The notes under the pieces were generated by a model that was given only the letters and a program-made list of their open reading frames with translations, had not been told where the DNA came from and did no database searches. A stretch of 64,000 bases of DNA from Peromyscus leucopus (Eukaryota > Chordata > Mammalia > Rodentia > Cricetidae): contig NC_051063.1 of the NCBI RefSeq assembly GCF_004664715.2, forward strand, positions 116,360,829 to 116,424,828. Direction: 5' to 3'. The translations under genes and the position numbers were made by a program. Positions 21,366 through 33,294 of this stretch are shown here, in pieces. The first letter of the stretch is position 1. Every line of letters starts with the position of its first letter.

Positions 21366-22394
21366 CAGTGCTAATCCTAACTCCTGCCCAATTCCCCGAA
21401 GAGATTCTATACTTCTAACATAGGTTTCAAAGAATGTGACTAAATATCCATCTCCCTAAATTACATTAAAGAATGAAGGTTTTTTGTTTTGATTTGTTTT
21501 TGTTTTTGTTTTTTAAGGGAAATAGTGGAAAGTTTTATGATCTGTATCTACCACTTGTTTCCAAACAACAATGAAGATGCGTTTTCTTTTCCTCAAGTCA
21601 CCTGAGAAGGTTTTCCTAACAACTGAGATGGCCTAATATACATTAAAAAATATTTTTGGAATTAATGCTGAAGAAATATAAATTTTAAATGCTGCTAATG
21701 AAAATGGTCTCATACAAGAGTGAATCTACATTAAAAGTCAGTTTAGTTTCCACAGTCCACAGATTAATAGGGGAGAATATGTATTATTTTTCAAAGACTC
21801 TGTATAGCTCATGTAGCCAGAAGCTGGCCTGCATCTAGTTTTCAAAGAGACCCAGTTCAAGAGTTAGCCCACAACCAGGTGATCAGGTCTGTAAAGAAAG
21901 GAGTCAGGGTTGTGTATACAGAGCCTAAAGGAAAACATTAGGAATATATTTGAATATTGTGGAAATCCAATGTACTTGGTTGGAAAGCTTCCAATGAATC
22001 TACAATGTGTCCAAGAGAGAAAGAATAATCACCGAACATTTATCATGCCAGCAGAGCACTGGCTACAGATCTCAGCTACAGAGTTTGCACATGGTATTTT
22101 TGTAATCTGAAGTTTTTATATCACTTACCTCAATTCTGAAAAGCTCAGGATTACAACTAGTAGACAAAACTCATCAATCTCCCTGCCCCATAACTGGCTT
22201 CTCAACAAAGTGGAGTATAAGCTAGAATAAAAAGACACCTTCAGTCTCAAATGATAGTGTAATTTTTCAAAAAGAATATGTTCAAAAAATAGAAATAGCT
22301 ATTATTCTGAGATGGCTCTTGGAATTAAAGCAATGTTTTATTTCTTTGGAGTGATTGGTACAGTTGTAATTGGACTGTTTTGAGGCAGAGCATG
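21366..22394. other. Unique AT-rich sequence
   Basis: No gene or named repeat recognised, apart from a (TTTTG)n-like run near 21480-21512. Confidence 0.4.
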
Positions 22395-22831
22395 TGTGGG
22401 AGCCCACAAAGATTCCAACCTGTGGTTTGACTCAAGGTTGGAGAGTCAGAGTTTATGTTGCTCTCCAAGGCTGTATAATAAGTGCAAAGGCATGGTTACC
22501 AGGTGTCTTCAAGGCCCAATCACAAGATGCTTTGCCGGGGGCGTGGTTACCAGGTGTTTTGAAGGCTCTACACTTGGTTGTACATTGTGCTTTGATCTTG
22601 AAAGGGGGAGGTCTTTTGCCTCTCCCCTTGCTAGTGTATAAAAAGTCCATTAGACATAAACTCGAGGCAGCTGCTGGGCATTGACTCAGGGCCTCCTGAA
22701 GCTATCCTGTGTCTCTGTCTTTCTCTCCATCTACATCTATATTTCTTCCTATTACTTCTCAGTTCCTCACTCCCCCCTTCAAGGGACTCTTCAATAGGTT
22801 GGAGCTGAACCCCAACACTGGTCCCCTGACA
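22395..22831 (+). mobile_element. ERVK-like solo LTR with TATA box
   Basis: Begins TGTGGGAGCCC. It has two similar promoter-proximal blocks (catggttaccaggtgt and gcgtggttaccaggtg, about 50 bp apart), a TATAAAA box at 22637-22643, a U5-like C/T-rich run and an end near CAACACTGGTCCCCTGACA. The layout resembles the IAP/RLTR10 style of rodent class II LTRs. The 3' edge could be 22817 or 22831. No clean target duplication was found; agcatg versus agcaga is the best candidate. Confidence 0.6.
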
Positions 22832-24591
22832 AGCAGAAAAGAAACAGTTTAAAAGGAGTCAATGCAGAGCACATGCTATGTTTCTTTTAATAGCTTTGCA
22901 GAGACAAGCAAGGTGCTAACCAAATCTCTTTTCTCCAGAAAATACAAGAACAGTGATTTTTCCAGCTTCCTTTGAAGTCAGGTCCTGGGTCATATGACTT
23001 GGGATGACCAGTATGGCATGAAGATGGACTACCAGTGCACTAGCCTGGCTATAAGCCACTTCAGTGGCTCTCCCTCTAACTTCTTCCTGACATTGTTGCT
23101 AGAAGTAAAGGAATGAGAGATCCTGGAGCTGTCACAGAGAGCCAATATGACTGAATCATTATTACAAAGCTTGTACTACCTCAAACCACTTAGCAAATTG
23201 CTTGACCTTGTGCACATGACAACATGGTCTCAAGATAAACCTTTACAGGTTCAATCCTGTAAATGTGATTTGCTCTTGATTCTGATAGGGGCTGGAGCTA
23301 ATTATTTGATAACTATTGCTTAATTACATGTCTATAAAATTCTTCTGAATATTAACAATTATGTGCATTATGCATTATGATAAAGTCACCATCAGTCACT
23401 CTAAGCAGAAACTAAACTTAACTTTATATACTCTAGTCCTGATTTTGTAGTGATGGTGCGGTATGCAAGTAGTACTGCTGATTGCATTTTTTAGATATAA
23501 ACATGGCATTTAGGATAATGGTAAATATCCACACAATAGCCACCTGTATTCTGTATTAACTGGGTTCTTAAAAGTGTACCAGATTTAAGGGAAAGATTTA
23601 AAGTGCCTGTTGGGTTGTGGTTGATGAAATGGATGCAGGATGGAATAAGCGTGATATAATTATGTTCCTTAAGCTTGAAGAAAATGTTATATTCTCACAA
23701 GTTAAACTGGTAGTTAATAGAGTTGAGGGTTTTTTACTTGAAATATCTGGTGTCACTTGAAAAAAAATGTCAGCTGAAGTTTAAAGGTTTGTCATAAGTC
23801 ACATTTGGAGTCATAGAAATATGCCATTTTCTAAAATGTATTTTTAAGTAAAAATGTGCCTTCTTTCCTAGAAAATAATTGGTAAATTATAAACATTGCT
23901 TTCTACTCCTATTATCATATATAAATCTCAAGTGACTTTTTTTGTATCTGTTGACCTCTTATCTTCAGAATGAGAAACAGAAAAAATAATACTCCCAATA
24001 AGAATACAAGACTGTTTATTTTTCAGTTTCTATTTTTATTGCATTTTTCTCAAAATAATTTTGCTGTTATTTTTGTTCATTCAATAATCAAATATTAACT
24101 AAAAGCTGATGGAAGGAGCTGGACGAGTCTCATTTTACTTATAAAAGTAAGCTTTAAAACAATTATGGACTTCAAGTTAAGCACATATATTCCAGTGTTG
24201 AAAATTATAATTATACAGAAAATGTATACAAATAACCACAAAACAAAGATTATAGCATTATAGATGAAAAAGATCTTCATATGCTTCTAATGCTGACCTG
24301 AGCATGAAGATATACAGGAATGGATCAGGGAGAAATGAAAAGTATGGAAAAAAAAATGTTTGCCTGCAAAACCATGTAATTACAGAGTTAAATTCATGAT
24401 TAAATTTCCTGTTTGTATAATACTAATGTACAAATCTGACACATACCCTTAATCAATATCAGAGAACTTACTTCCTTACTCTTGTTTTTAATTTGAAACA
24501 CTTCCATATTTACTCATATCAAGAACTTTGTAATATATACAAAGATTTTAAAACTGTAACTATGGTTTCCCATTACTGCCATTTTGGTTTA
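22832..24591. other. Unique AT-rich sequence
   Basis: No gene, RNA or clear repeat recognised. It is long, AT-rich and without open frames of note. Confidence 0.4.
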
Positions 24592-24605
24592 CCATTCTGC
24601 CTTTT

Positions 24606-24755
24606 TTGATTTTTGAAACAGGGTTTCTCTGTGTAGCTTTGCACCTTTCCTGGGACTCACTTGGTAGCCCAGGCTAGCCTCGAACTCAAAGAGATCCTCC
24701 TGCCTCTGCCTCCCGAGTGCTGGGATTAAAGGCATGCGCCACCACCGCCCGGCTT
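24606..24755 (-). mobile_element. B1 SINE, perfect 14-bp TSD
   Basis: Cricetid-type B1 on the minus strand (gtagctttgcacctttcc through gccaccaccgcccggctt). The 14-bp string CCATTCTGCCTTTT flanks it at 24592-24605 and 24756-24769 without mismatch, a clean L1-mediated target duplication. Confidence 0.95.
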
Positions 24756-24785
24756 CCATTCTGCCTTTTAAGATGCATCTATTCA

Positions 24786-24946
24786 CTGGGCAGTGGTGGC
24801 ACACACTTTTAATCTCATCACTTGGGAGGTAGAGCCAGGCAGATCTCTGTGAGTTTGAGGCCAGCCTGGTCTACAGAGCAAGATCCAGGACAGGCACCAA
24901 AACAACACAGAGAAACCGTGTCTCTAAAAACAACAACAAAAAAAAA
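24786..24946 (+). mobile_element. B1 SINE, inverted partner
   Basis: Plus-strand B1 (ctgggcagtggtggcacac through gtctctaaaaacaac and an A tail). It is flanked by ATGCATCTATTCA (24773-24785) and ATGTATCTATTCA (24947-24959), a 13-bp duplication with one mismatch. It lies head to head with the B1 at 24606-24755, only 30 bp away. Confidence 0.95.
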
Positions 24947-24959
24947 ATGTATCTATTCA

Positions 24960-25656
24960 GGAATAATTCTAAAATTCATACATGTATGAGGAAGTAATTA
25001 TCTCTAATTGGCTTAAACAGTTACCAGAAAGAAAAAAAAAACTTTAATTCAGATCCATTAACCATTCAAATTTAATCCAACAAGAGTTAAGATGACTTAC
25101 TAGCAGGTTTTGATTCTTTCAGGACCTTTCACAAAAAAAAAATTATGTTAATTAAAGGCTTTTTCAGAGCACTAATATACTGCAACGATAAATCATTTTC
25201 CAAGTTTCAGAGCAACATTTCTAAAAGTCGACATTTTTTAAGAGTTTGTTGCAGAGGAAATGTACAGACTTAAAGTAGGCGTCTCTAACAGAAGCTGCAA
25301 ACTTCCAGGCAGAGCTACCTTTGTGGAGCATCAGCTTGCTGTGGAACACTCCTTGAAGGATGGGTCAGCAAATTCTCTAATGTGTGTTACATTATTTTTA
25401 CAAACTTTCCAATTAAAAAAAGAATATATTATTGACACTCCCACACATATGTACAATGCACTGATTGCCCCCACCCCACCCTCTTTAGTTACCTCTGTCA
25501 CATCTTTACCTCACCCTACAAGTCTCTTTCCCATGTTCATGTCTGTCTCTTTTGTGTTGTGAACCACTGAGTTTAAAGAAAGCCTTCTTCGTGCTGGCCG
25601 GAGAAAGCAATCCCTATTAAAAAAGAGAGGCTCTAGTGCAGAAAAGGAGGGAGGGG

Positions 25657-25659
<3 letters not shown>
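24960..25659. other. Unique sequence
   Basis: No feature recognised. The 100-codon frame at 25260-25562 has no family resemblance and ends in low-complexity Pro/Ser-rich sequence. Confidence 0.4.

Positions 25660-25728
<69 letters not shown>
25660..25728. repeat. (GA)n microsatellite
   Basis: About 34 GA units preceded by ggagggagggggaggg. It is a long homopurine/homopyrimidine mirror tract, a candidate for triplex (H-DNA) formation. Confidence 0.95.
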
Positions 25729-25731
<3 letters not shown>

Positions 25732-26946
25732 AGGCTCAGTTATATTTATGCAATTGCAATACTTGTAATGAAATTCATTAAATAGTAGTGAAGAGTCACA
25801 CAAACTTTGTCACGCATGTCAAGTTAAGTATTGTGGTACACTGTCCTAATAGTTACTTGGGTTTGAGTTCAAAACTTAATTATTGATTCTTAATTTTTAT
25901 CTATCTATGGGGTGAATTGATCTCAAACTCTTTAAGAAAGGAAAAATATAATCTAACATCATATATTATCAATCAAAATACTTCCACACAATGTGATATA
26001 CAGTTGCCAAATAAACTTTAGGTGTTCATGGCAGTGCTTATTATTATTTTTTTTAATTGAAAATAGATTTTTCTCTCATACAATACATCCTGACCACAGT
26101 TTCCCCACCCCCAACTCCCCCCAACTGCCTCCTCAACTCTGCCCCAGATCCACTCCCCCTCTGTTTCCCTTCAGAAAAGAGCAGGCCTCCAAGAGACAGC
26201 AGCCAAACAAACTAACAAGATACAAGACAAGTCAAAAACCCTTATACTGAGGCTGGACAAGGTAACCCAATAGGGGGGGAAGAGTCCCAAGAGCAGACAA
26301 AAGAGGCAGCAGTGCACCCACTCCAGCTGTTAAGAGTCTCCCAAAACCAAATTAACAGCGGTAACATAGAATGTAGAGGACCTGGTGCAGCCCCACATAG
26401 GCTCCATGCTTGCTGTTCCAGTCTCTGTGAGCTCATGTGAGCCTTGCTTGGTTGATTCAGTGGGCGATGTTCTCCTGGTGTCTTCCATCCTCTCTGGATC
26501 CTACAATCTTTCTTCTTGCTCCTCTCTGGAGTTTCCTGATCTCCAAAGCAGGGACTCAAAGGAGACCTCCAATTTAGACTCTCTCTCCAGAGAGGGTCTC
26601 TGTGGAGTCTCTGCTGTGGGTGTCTGCACCTTTCCTATGTATTGCATCAAGAGGCCTCTCTGTTGAGAACTTAGCACACCACCAATCTTTAAGTAAAGCA
26701 GAATATCATTAGGAATCATTTCATTGACTTTTTTTCCAGTTGTATTTGTTTCTGCCTTAGACCCCTGGGCTATCGGGCCTCTGGTTCCTGGCCATTCAAT
26801 GTTAGGAATAATTTCCCTCTCCTCCTGTGGTCCTCAAGTTAAACCAAATGTTGATTGGCCATTCCCCCAAGTTCTGTGCCACCATTGCCCTACCACATCT
26901 TGCTGGTGGGACAGAATGTAGATCAAAGGTTTCATGGGTAGGTTGG

Positions 26947-27335
26947 TTTCTTAGTGTTTCTATTGCTGTAAAGAGGCATCATGACTATGGAAACTCATAA
27001 AATAAAAAAAATAAAAAAAAAAAACATTTAATTGAGGCTGGCTTACACTTTCAGAGGTTCAGTACATTATTGTTGTGGCAAGAAGCATAGCAATGTGCAG
27101 GCAAACATGGTGTTGGAGAAAGAACTAAGAGTTCTACATCTTGATTTGCAGGCAGCAGAAAGCATACTATGTGCCACACTAAGCACAGCTTGAGAATATG
27201 AGACCTCAAAGCCAGCCCCCACAGTGGCACACTTCCTTCAAAAGGCCACACCTCCTAATAGTGCCATTCACTATGGACCAAGCATTCAAACACGTGAGTC
27301 TATGAGGACCGTACCTATTTATTCACATCACCACA
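26947..27335 (-). mobile_element. MaLR (MT/ORR1-type) solo LTR inside L1 3' UTR
   Basis: On the minus strand it begins TGTGGTGATGTGAATAAATAG and ends in AATAGAAACACTAAGAAA. The body has the typical gtttgaatgcttgg, aggaggtgtgg and ctacatcttgatttgcagg blocks and an A-rich expansion at 27000-27025. Flanks gttgg (26942-26946) and cttgg (27336-27340) match at 4 of 5, fitting the 5-bp duplications of ERVL-type integrases. Confidence 0.8.
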
Positions 27336-29093
27336 CTTGGTGTCCAGGTTTCTATTTCTGTATTCTGCAGAGTACTTTCTAGTAGAAAGGAGACTAGAAC
27401 ATAGGAGTGAATGCTCCATGTGGGTACCAGCTCAACATCTCTATGTTCAATGAGTTGTGTGGATGTTGTCCTCAACAATGGGTCCCTCTGTTAGTTTTCA
27501 AAGGGTTAGCCTCTGTACTAACATCAGCATGAATTGTTTCGGGATCTCCACAGGACAACCTTGGCAAAAAGTCAATGGAATGCAACCCAGTCCTACAACT
27601 GGAAGTCTTGCTTGGCTATAAAACATAAACAGATCAGATTCCATATCCTCCATTTCTAGGAGTCCTCACTAGAGTTGCCCTCATAGATTCCAGGGAATTT
27701 CCACTGTACTAGGTTTCCATACAACTCCCAAAGTGTCCCCCAGTTCCAGCTGTTTCTCTCTGCCTTCTCTCCCTCCATCTCCCTTCCCACCTGATCCCTC
27801 CTGCTCTGTCCCTAGATTCCTAGTCTTCCCACAAAATATATTCTATTTCCTATTCCCTGGGAGATATTTGTGTCCCCTCTAGAGCCCTCCTCTTTACCTA
27901 ACCTCTCTGGGTCTGTGGATTGTAGCTTGATTATCACTTATTTAACAACTAATATCAACTTACAAATACATAGCATAATTGTCTTTCTAGGTCTGGATTA
28001 CTTCACTTAGGGTAACTTTTTTTCTAGTTGCATGCATTTGCCTGCAAATTTCATGATGTCATTTTTTTTTGACACCTGGGTGATATTCCATTGTATAAAT
28101 GTACCACATTTTCTTTAAGCATTCTTCAGTTGAGGGAAATCTAGGCTGTTTCCAGTTTCTAGCTATTAGAAATAAAGCCACAATGAACATAGCTGAGCAA
28201 GTGTTCTTGTGGTCAGATGGAGTGTCCTTTGGGTATATGACCAAGAGTGTTATAGTTGGGTCTTGAAGTAGATCAATTCCCTGTTCTCTGAGAAACCCCC
28301 ATATTGATTTCTATAGTGGCCTTATGAGTTTGCCCTTCCACAAGCAACTGAGGAGTGTTCCCCTTGCTCTGCATCCTCAACAGCAGGAGCTGTCACCTTT
28401 GTTATTGCTCTTAGCCATTCTGACAGGTGTAAATGCTATCTCAGAGTCGTTTTGATTTGCATTTCCCAGATGACCAAGATTTTTGAAAATTTCTTTTAAG
28501 TATTTCTCAGCCATTGGAGATTTCTCTATTGAGAATTCTCTGTATAATCTGTATTGTACTTTTTAATTGGATTATTTAGTTTTTTGATATCTAATTTCTT
28601 GAGTTCTTTGTATATTTTAAATATTAGACATCTCTTGGATGTGGAGTTGGTAGAACTCTTTTCTCATTCTATAGGCTGCTGCTTTGTCCACTTAACAATG
28701 TCCTTTGCCTTCCAGAAGCTTTTTGATTTCATGAGGTCCCAGATTTTAACTGTTGATCTTAGTGCCTGTACTGTTGATGTTCTGTTCAGAAAGTTGTTTC
28801 CTGTGCCAATACATTCAGGGCTGTTGCCTGCTTTCTCATCTATCAGGTTCAGTGTGTCTAGTTTAACATTGAGGTCTTTAATTGACGTGGATTTGAGTTT
28901 TGTGTAGAGTGATAAATATGGATCTATTTGCATTCTTCTACATGTAGACATTCAGTTAGACCAGCACCATTGGATGAAGACGCTGTCTTTTTTCCATTGT
29001 TCATTTCTGGATTCTTTATCAAAAATCAGGTGTCCATAGTTGTGTGGAGTTATGTTTAGGCCTTCAGTTCAATTCCATTGATCAACCTGTATG

Positions 29094-29290
29094 GTTTTTT
29101 GTTTTTTTTTTTTTTTTTTTTTTGTTTGTTTGTTTGTTTTTGTTTTTTTCCAAGACAGGGTTTCTCTGTGTAGCTTTGTGCCTTTCCTGGAACTCACTTG
29201 GTAGCCCAGGCTGGCCTCGAACTCACAGAGATCCGCCTGACCCTGCCTCCCGAGTGCTGGGATTAAAGGTGTGTGCCACCGCCGCCTGGC
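29094..29290 (-). mobile_element. B1 SINE inside L1 ORF2, 11-bp TSD
   Basis: Cricetid-type B1 with a long poly(T) and (GTTT)n tail at 29100-29150. It is flanked by CAACCTGTATG at 29083-29093 and 29291-29301. It splits the L1 ORF2 remnant. Confidence 0.95.
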
Positions 29291-30978
29291 CAACCTGTAT
29301 GTTTTTAATCAAGTACCATGTGTTTTTTATTACTATAGCTCTGTAATACAGTTTGAAATCAGGGATGGTGATTCCTCCAGCAGTGTTTTAATTGTTCAGG
29401 ACTGCTTTATCTATCTATCATGGGTTTTTTGTTTTTCTATATGAAGCTAAGAATTGTCCTTTCAACGTGCTGAGAGGAGAATATTGTGTTGAAATTTTAG
29501 TGGGAATGTCATTGAATCTATAGATTGCTTTTGGTAGGATGGCTGTTTTTTACTGTGTTGATCCTATTGATCGATGAACTTGGGAGATCTTTCCATATCT
29601 GATATCTTCTTCAATGTCTTTCTTCAAAGATTTGAAGTTTTTGTAAAACAGAACTTACTTTCACTTGGTTAGTTAGAGTTACCCCAAGATATTTAATGTT
29701 ATTTGAGCTTATTCTGAAGGGTGCTGTTTCCCTGATTTCTTTCTTAGTCCATTTGTCATTGGTATATAAGAGGGCTACTAATTTTTTTTGTTGTTGTTGT
29801 TATTGTTAATCTTGTATCCAGATATTTCAGTTAAAGTGTTTGTCAGCTGTAGATTCTTGGTAGATATTTTTGGGGGGTGTCATATGTACAAGCATATTAT
29901 CTGCAAATAAAGATACTTTAACTTCTTTCTTTCCAGTTTGTATTCCCTTGATCTCTTTCTTTTGTCTTTTACTCTAGATGGAACTTCAAGTATTATATTG
30001 AATAGACATGGAGAGAGTAGACAGCCTTGTTCCTGACTTTCATGGAATTGCTTTGGGTTTCTCTTCATTTAATTTGATGTTGACAATAGGGTTTTTGTAC
30101 ATCGCCTTTATTGTGTTTAGGTGTGTCCCTTGTATCCCTAATTTCTCCAGGACTTTGATCATGAAGGGGTGCTAGATTTTGGCAAAGGCTTTTCAGAATC
30201 TAATGAGAATGATCATGTGATTTTTTCTTTTGATTTATTTATACAGTGAATGCATTTACTAACTTTCATATGTTAAACTATCCCTGTATGTCTGGGATGA
30301 AGCCTACTTGATCATGGTAGATAATCACATTGATTTGTTCTTGGATTCAGATTTGCAAATATTTTAATTAGTGTTTTTGTGTCTTTGTTTACAAGGGAAA
30401 TTGTTCTGTAATTATCTTTTTTTTGTTGTGTCGTTATATGGTTTGGGTATCAGGTTAACTGTGAACTCATAAAATGAATGTGACAATGTACCTCCCGTTT
30501 CTATTTTGTGAAATAATTTGAAAAGTATTGACATTAACTCTTCTTTGAAATTCTGGTAGAATTTTGTTTTAAACTGTCTGGCTCTGGGAGAGTTGTTTTT
30601 TTTTTTTTTTTTTTTTGCTCTTTTATTTAAGGTTTTTTTGGGGGGTCGGGGTGGGGAAACTTAACGACTAATTCTATTTCACTATGTGTGGTAGATGTAT
30701 TTAAGTTATTTATTTGATCTTGATTTAACTTTGGTAAGTGGTACTTATAGAGAAAATTGTCCATTTCTTTTAGATTTTCCAATTTTGTGGAGAACAGGTT
30801 TTTAAAGTATGTCCTTATGATTCTCTGGATTTCCTTGGAGTTTTTTGTTATGTCCCCTTTTCATTTCTGATTTTATTAGTTTGGATATTTTCTCTCTGTC
30901 TTTTAGTTTGGGGAAGGGTTTGTCTGTCTCTGTCTTGTTAATTTTCTCAATGAACCAATTCTTTGTTTCATTGATTTT

Positions 30979-31144
30979 TTTTTTTTTTTTTTTTTTTGGT
31001 TTTTCGAGACAGGGTTTCTCTGTGTAGCTTTGCGCCTTTCCTGGAGCTCACTTGGTAGCCCAGGCTGGCCTCGAACTCACAGAGATCCGCCTAGCTTTGC
31101 CTCCCGAGTGCTGGGATTAAAGGCGTGCGCCACCACCGCCCGGC
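30979..31144 (-). mobile_element. B1 SINE inside L1 ORF2, 15-bp TSD
   Basis: Cricetid-type B1 with an almost consensus body (gccaccaccgcccggc end). It is flanked by TGTTTCATTGATTTT at 30964-30978 and 31145-31159, a perfect 15-bp duplication. It looks like one of the youngest insertions in the window. Confidence 0.95.
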
Positions 31145-32236
31145 TGTTTCATTGATTTTATACATTGTTCTCTGCTTCTATTTTATTGTTTTTAGCCCTG
31201 AGTTAATATATTGCCATCTACTCCTCTTGAGTGTGCTTACTTTTTTTGTTCTAGAGCTTTCAGGTGTGCTGTTAACTTGCTGGTATGAGAACTTTTTTAG
31301 TACCTAGTGCTATGGATGTTCCTCTTAGCAGCTCTCTCATTTTGTGTCATAAGTATAGGTACCCTGCACATTCATTTTCATTTAATTCTGGAAAGTCTTT
31401 AATTTCTTTCTTTATTTCTGTCTTGACCCATATTTCAGTCAGTAGAGAGGTGTTTAGTTTCCCTGAGTCTTTAACTTTCTGTGGCTTCTGTTGTTGTTGT
31501 TGTCCAGCTTTAACCCATGGTTATCCGATAAGATGCAGAGGAATGTTTCAATTTTTTGTCTAGACGGAGATTTGTTTGTGTTCCAGTATGTGGTCAATTT
31601 TTGAGAAAATTACTTGAGTTACAGAGGAGGTATATTCTTTTATGTTTGGGTGGGATGTTCTGTAAATATCTGTTAGGTTCATTTAGTTTATAATGTCAGT
31701 TAGCGCTAGCATTTCTCTATTTAGTTTTTGTCTGGATGACCTAACCATCGGTGAGGGTGAGATGTTGAAGTCTCCCAAACTGAGTGTTTGAGGGTTAATA
31801 TGTGGTTTAAGCTGTAGTAGTCCTTCTCTTACAAAAGTAGTCTTTCTGTGTGGGGCATAAATGTTAAGAATTGAAATGTCATCTTGGTGAATTTTTTCTT
31901 TGATGAATATGTAGTGAGCTTCCTCATCTCTTTTGATTAATGTTGGTTTGAAGTCTATTTTGTTAGATATTAAAAATGGCTACAGCTACTTGCTTCTTAG
32001 GTCCATTTGCTTGGAAAATCTTTTTCCAACCTTTCACCTTGAGGTAACACCTATCCTTGATGTTGAGGTATGTTTCTTGTATGCAGCAGAAGGATGGATC
32101 CTGTTTTCATACCCATTTTGTTAGTCTGTGTCTTTTAATTTGCGAATTGAGTTCATTGATATTGAGAGATATCAGTGATCAATGATTGTTTATTCCTATT
32201 ATTTTGGATTTTTGCTGTTGTTGTTGGTGGTGGTGG

Positions 32237-32238
<2 letters not shown>

Positions 32239-32294
<56 letters not shown>

Positions 32295-32295
32295 T
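32239..32295. repeat. (GT)n microsatellite in L1
   Basis: About 25 GT units between the ORF2 start region and the ORF1 end of the L1, preceded by (TGG)n. It expanded inside the dead element. Confidence 0.9.
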
Positions 32296-32339
32296 TACCT
32301 TCTTTTGGTGATGTGAAATGATTTATTTTCTGTGTTTTC

Positions 32340-33294
32340 ATAGATGTGGTTAACATCCTTGGTTTGGAGTTTTCCTTCTCCTACTATGTATAGGGCTGGA
32401 TTTATGGGTAGATCTTGTTTTCTCCATCTATGGTGATTGAAAATTTTGTTGCATATAGTAATCTGACTCAACATCTATGGTCTCTTAGAATCTACAGCAT
32501 ATCAGTCCAAGCCCTTCTGGCTTTTAGTGTCTCCATTGAGAATTCGGGTATAATAGTTCTGCCTTAATATGTTACTCTTTACCTTGGAGGTTTTTAATAT
32601 TCTTTCTTTGTCTGCATGCTTAGTGTTTTGATTATTATGTGGCAAGGGAACTCCCTTTTCTGAGCCAATCTATTTGTTTTCTTTATCTGTCTTTATAGAC
32701 ATCTCCTTCTTTAAGTTAAGAAAGTTTTATTCTATGATTTTCTTGAGAATATTTTCTGGGCCTTTGAGCTGGGATTTTTCTCCTTCCTCTATTCCTATTA
32801 TTCTTAGGTTTCATCTTTACATAGTGTCCCAGATTTTCTGGATGTTTTGTGTCAGGAAATTTTTAGACTTAACATTTTCTTTCATCAATGTGTCTATTTC
32901 TTCTACTGTGTCTTCAAAGTCTGAGATACTTTCTTTCATCTCTTATATTCTGTTGCTGATGCTTGCATCTATATTTCCTGTTCCCATCCCTAAATTTTTC
33001 ATTTCCAGAATCCCATCAGTTTTTGTTTTCTTTATTGCTTCTATTTCCATTTTCAGGTCTTGAATAGTTTTATTGTTTCCTTCAACTGTTTGTTCTTCCT
33101 TTGCTTTCTTTAAGGAATTTATTCATTTCCTCTTTAAGGACCTCTATCATTTTCACAGAGTTGGTTTTAAGGTCTGTTTCTTGTGCTTCAGATGTGTTGG
33201 AATATTCAGAGCCTGCTGTAGTAGGATAGCTAGGCTCTGGAGCAAACATACTGCACTGGCTGTTATTGGTTGTTTTCTTATGGTGTCTAGGCAT
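32340..33294 (-). pseudogene. LINE-1 ORF1 remnant (RNA-binding chaperone)
   Basis: ORF1p of the same L1, the trimeric RNA-binding protein of the L1 ribonucleoprotein. The start codon is at 33294 on the minus strand (MPRHHKKTTNNSQ...). A frameshift after about 66 codons moves the coiled-coil segment to another frame (about 32.85-33.1 kb). The C-terminal domain is recognisable near 32.4-32.6 kb, where the complement of tctccatctatggtgattg encodes the S-I-T-I-D-G-E motif typical of the ORF1p end. Confidence 0.85.

Larger units (their letters stand above)
27950..32230 (-). pseudogene. LINE-1 ORF2 remnant (endonuclease/reverse transcriptase)
   Basis: Reverse transcriptase and endonuclease of the L1 at 26.0-33.9 kb. 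The C-terminal L1 signature (KKMWYIYTMEYHPG) is seen on the minus strand within 28059-28244. RT motifs include a GCLLSPCLFNIILE block (within 29880-30068) and the active-site region, read FADN where active elements have FADD. The Asn codon is at 29896-29898 on the minus strand. Repeated frameshifts and stops, plus B1 insertions at 29094-29290 and 30979-31144, show it is dead. Confidence 0.85.

Noticed and set aside
28554..28907. 117-codon plus-strand ORF
   Set aside because: Antisense of L1 ORF2; the sense strand carries the L1 signal.
32674..33063. 129-codon hydrophobic plus-strand ORF resembling a membrane protein
   Set aside because: It is the antisense strand of the L1 ORF1 coiled-coil region; A-rich sense sequence yields Phe/Ile/Ser-rich antisense frames.
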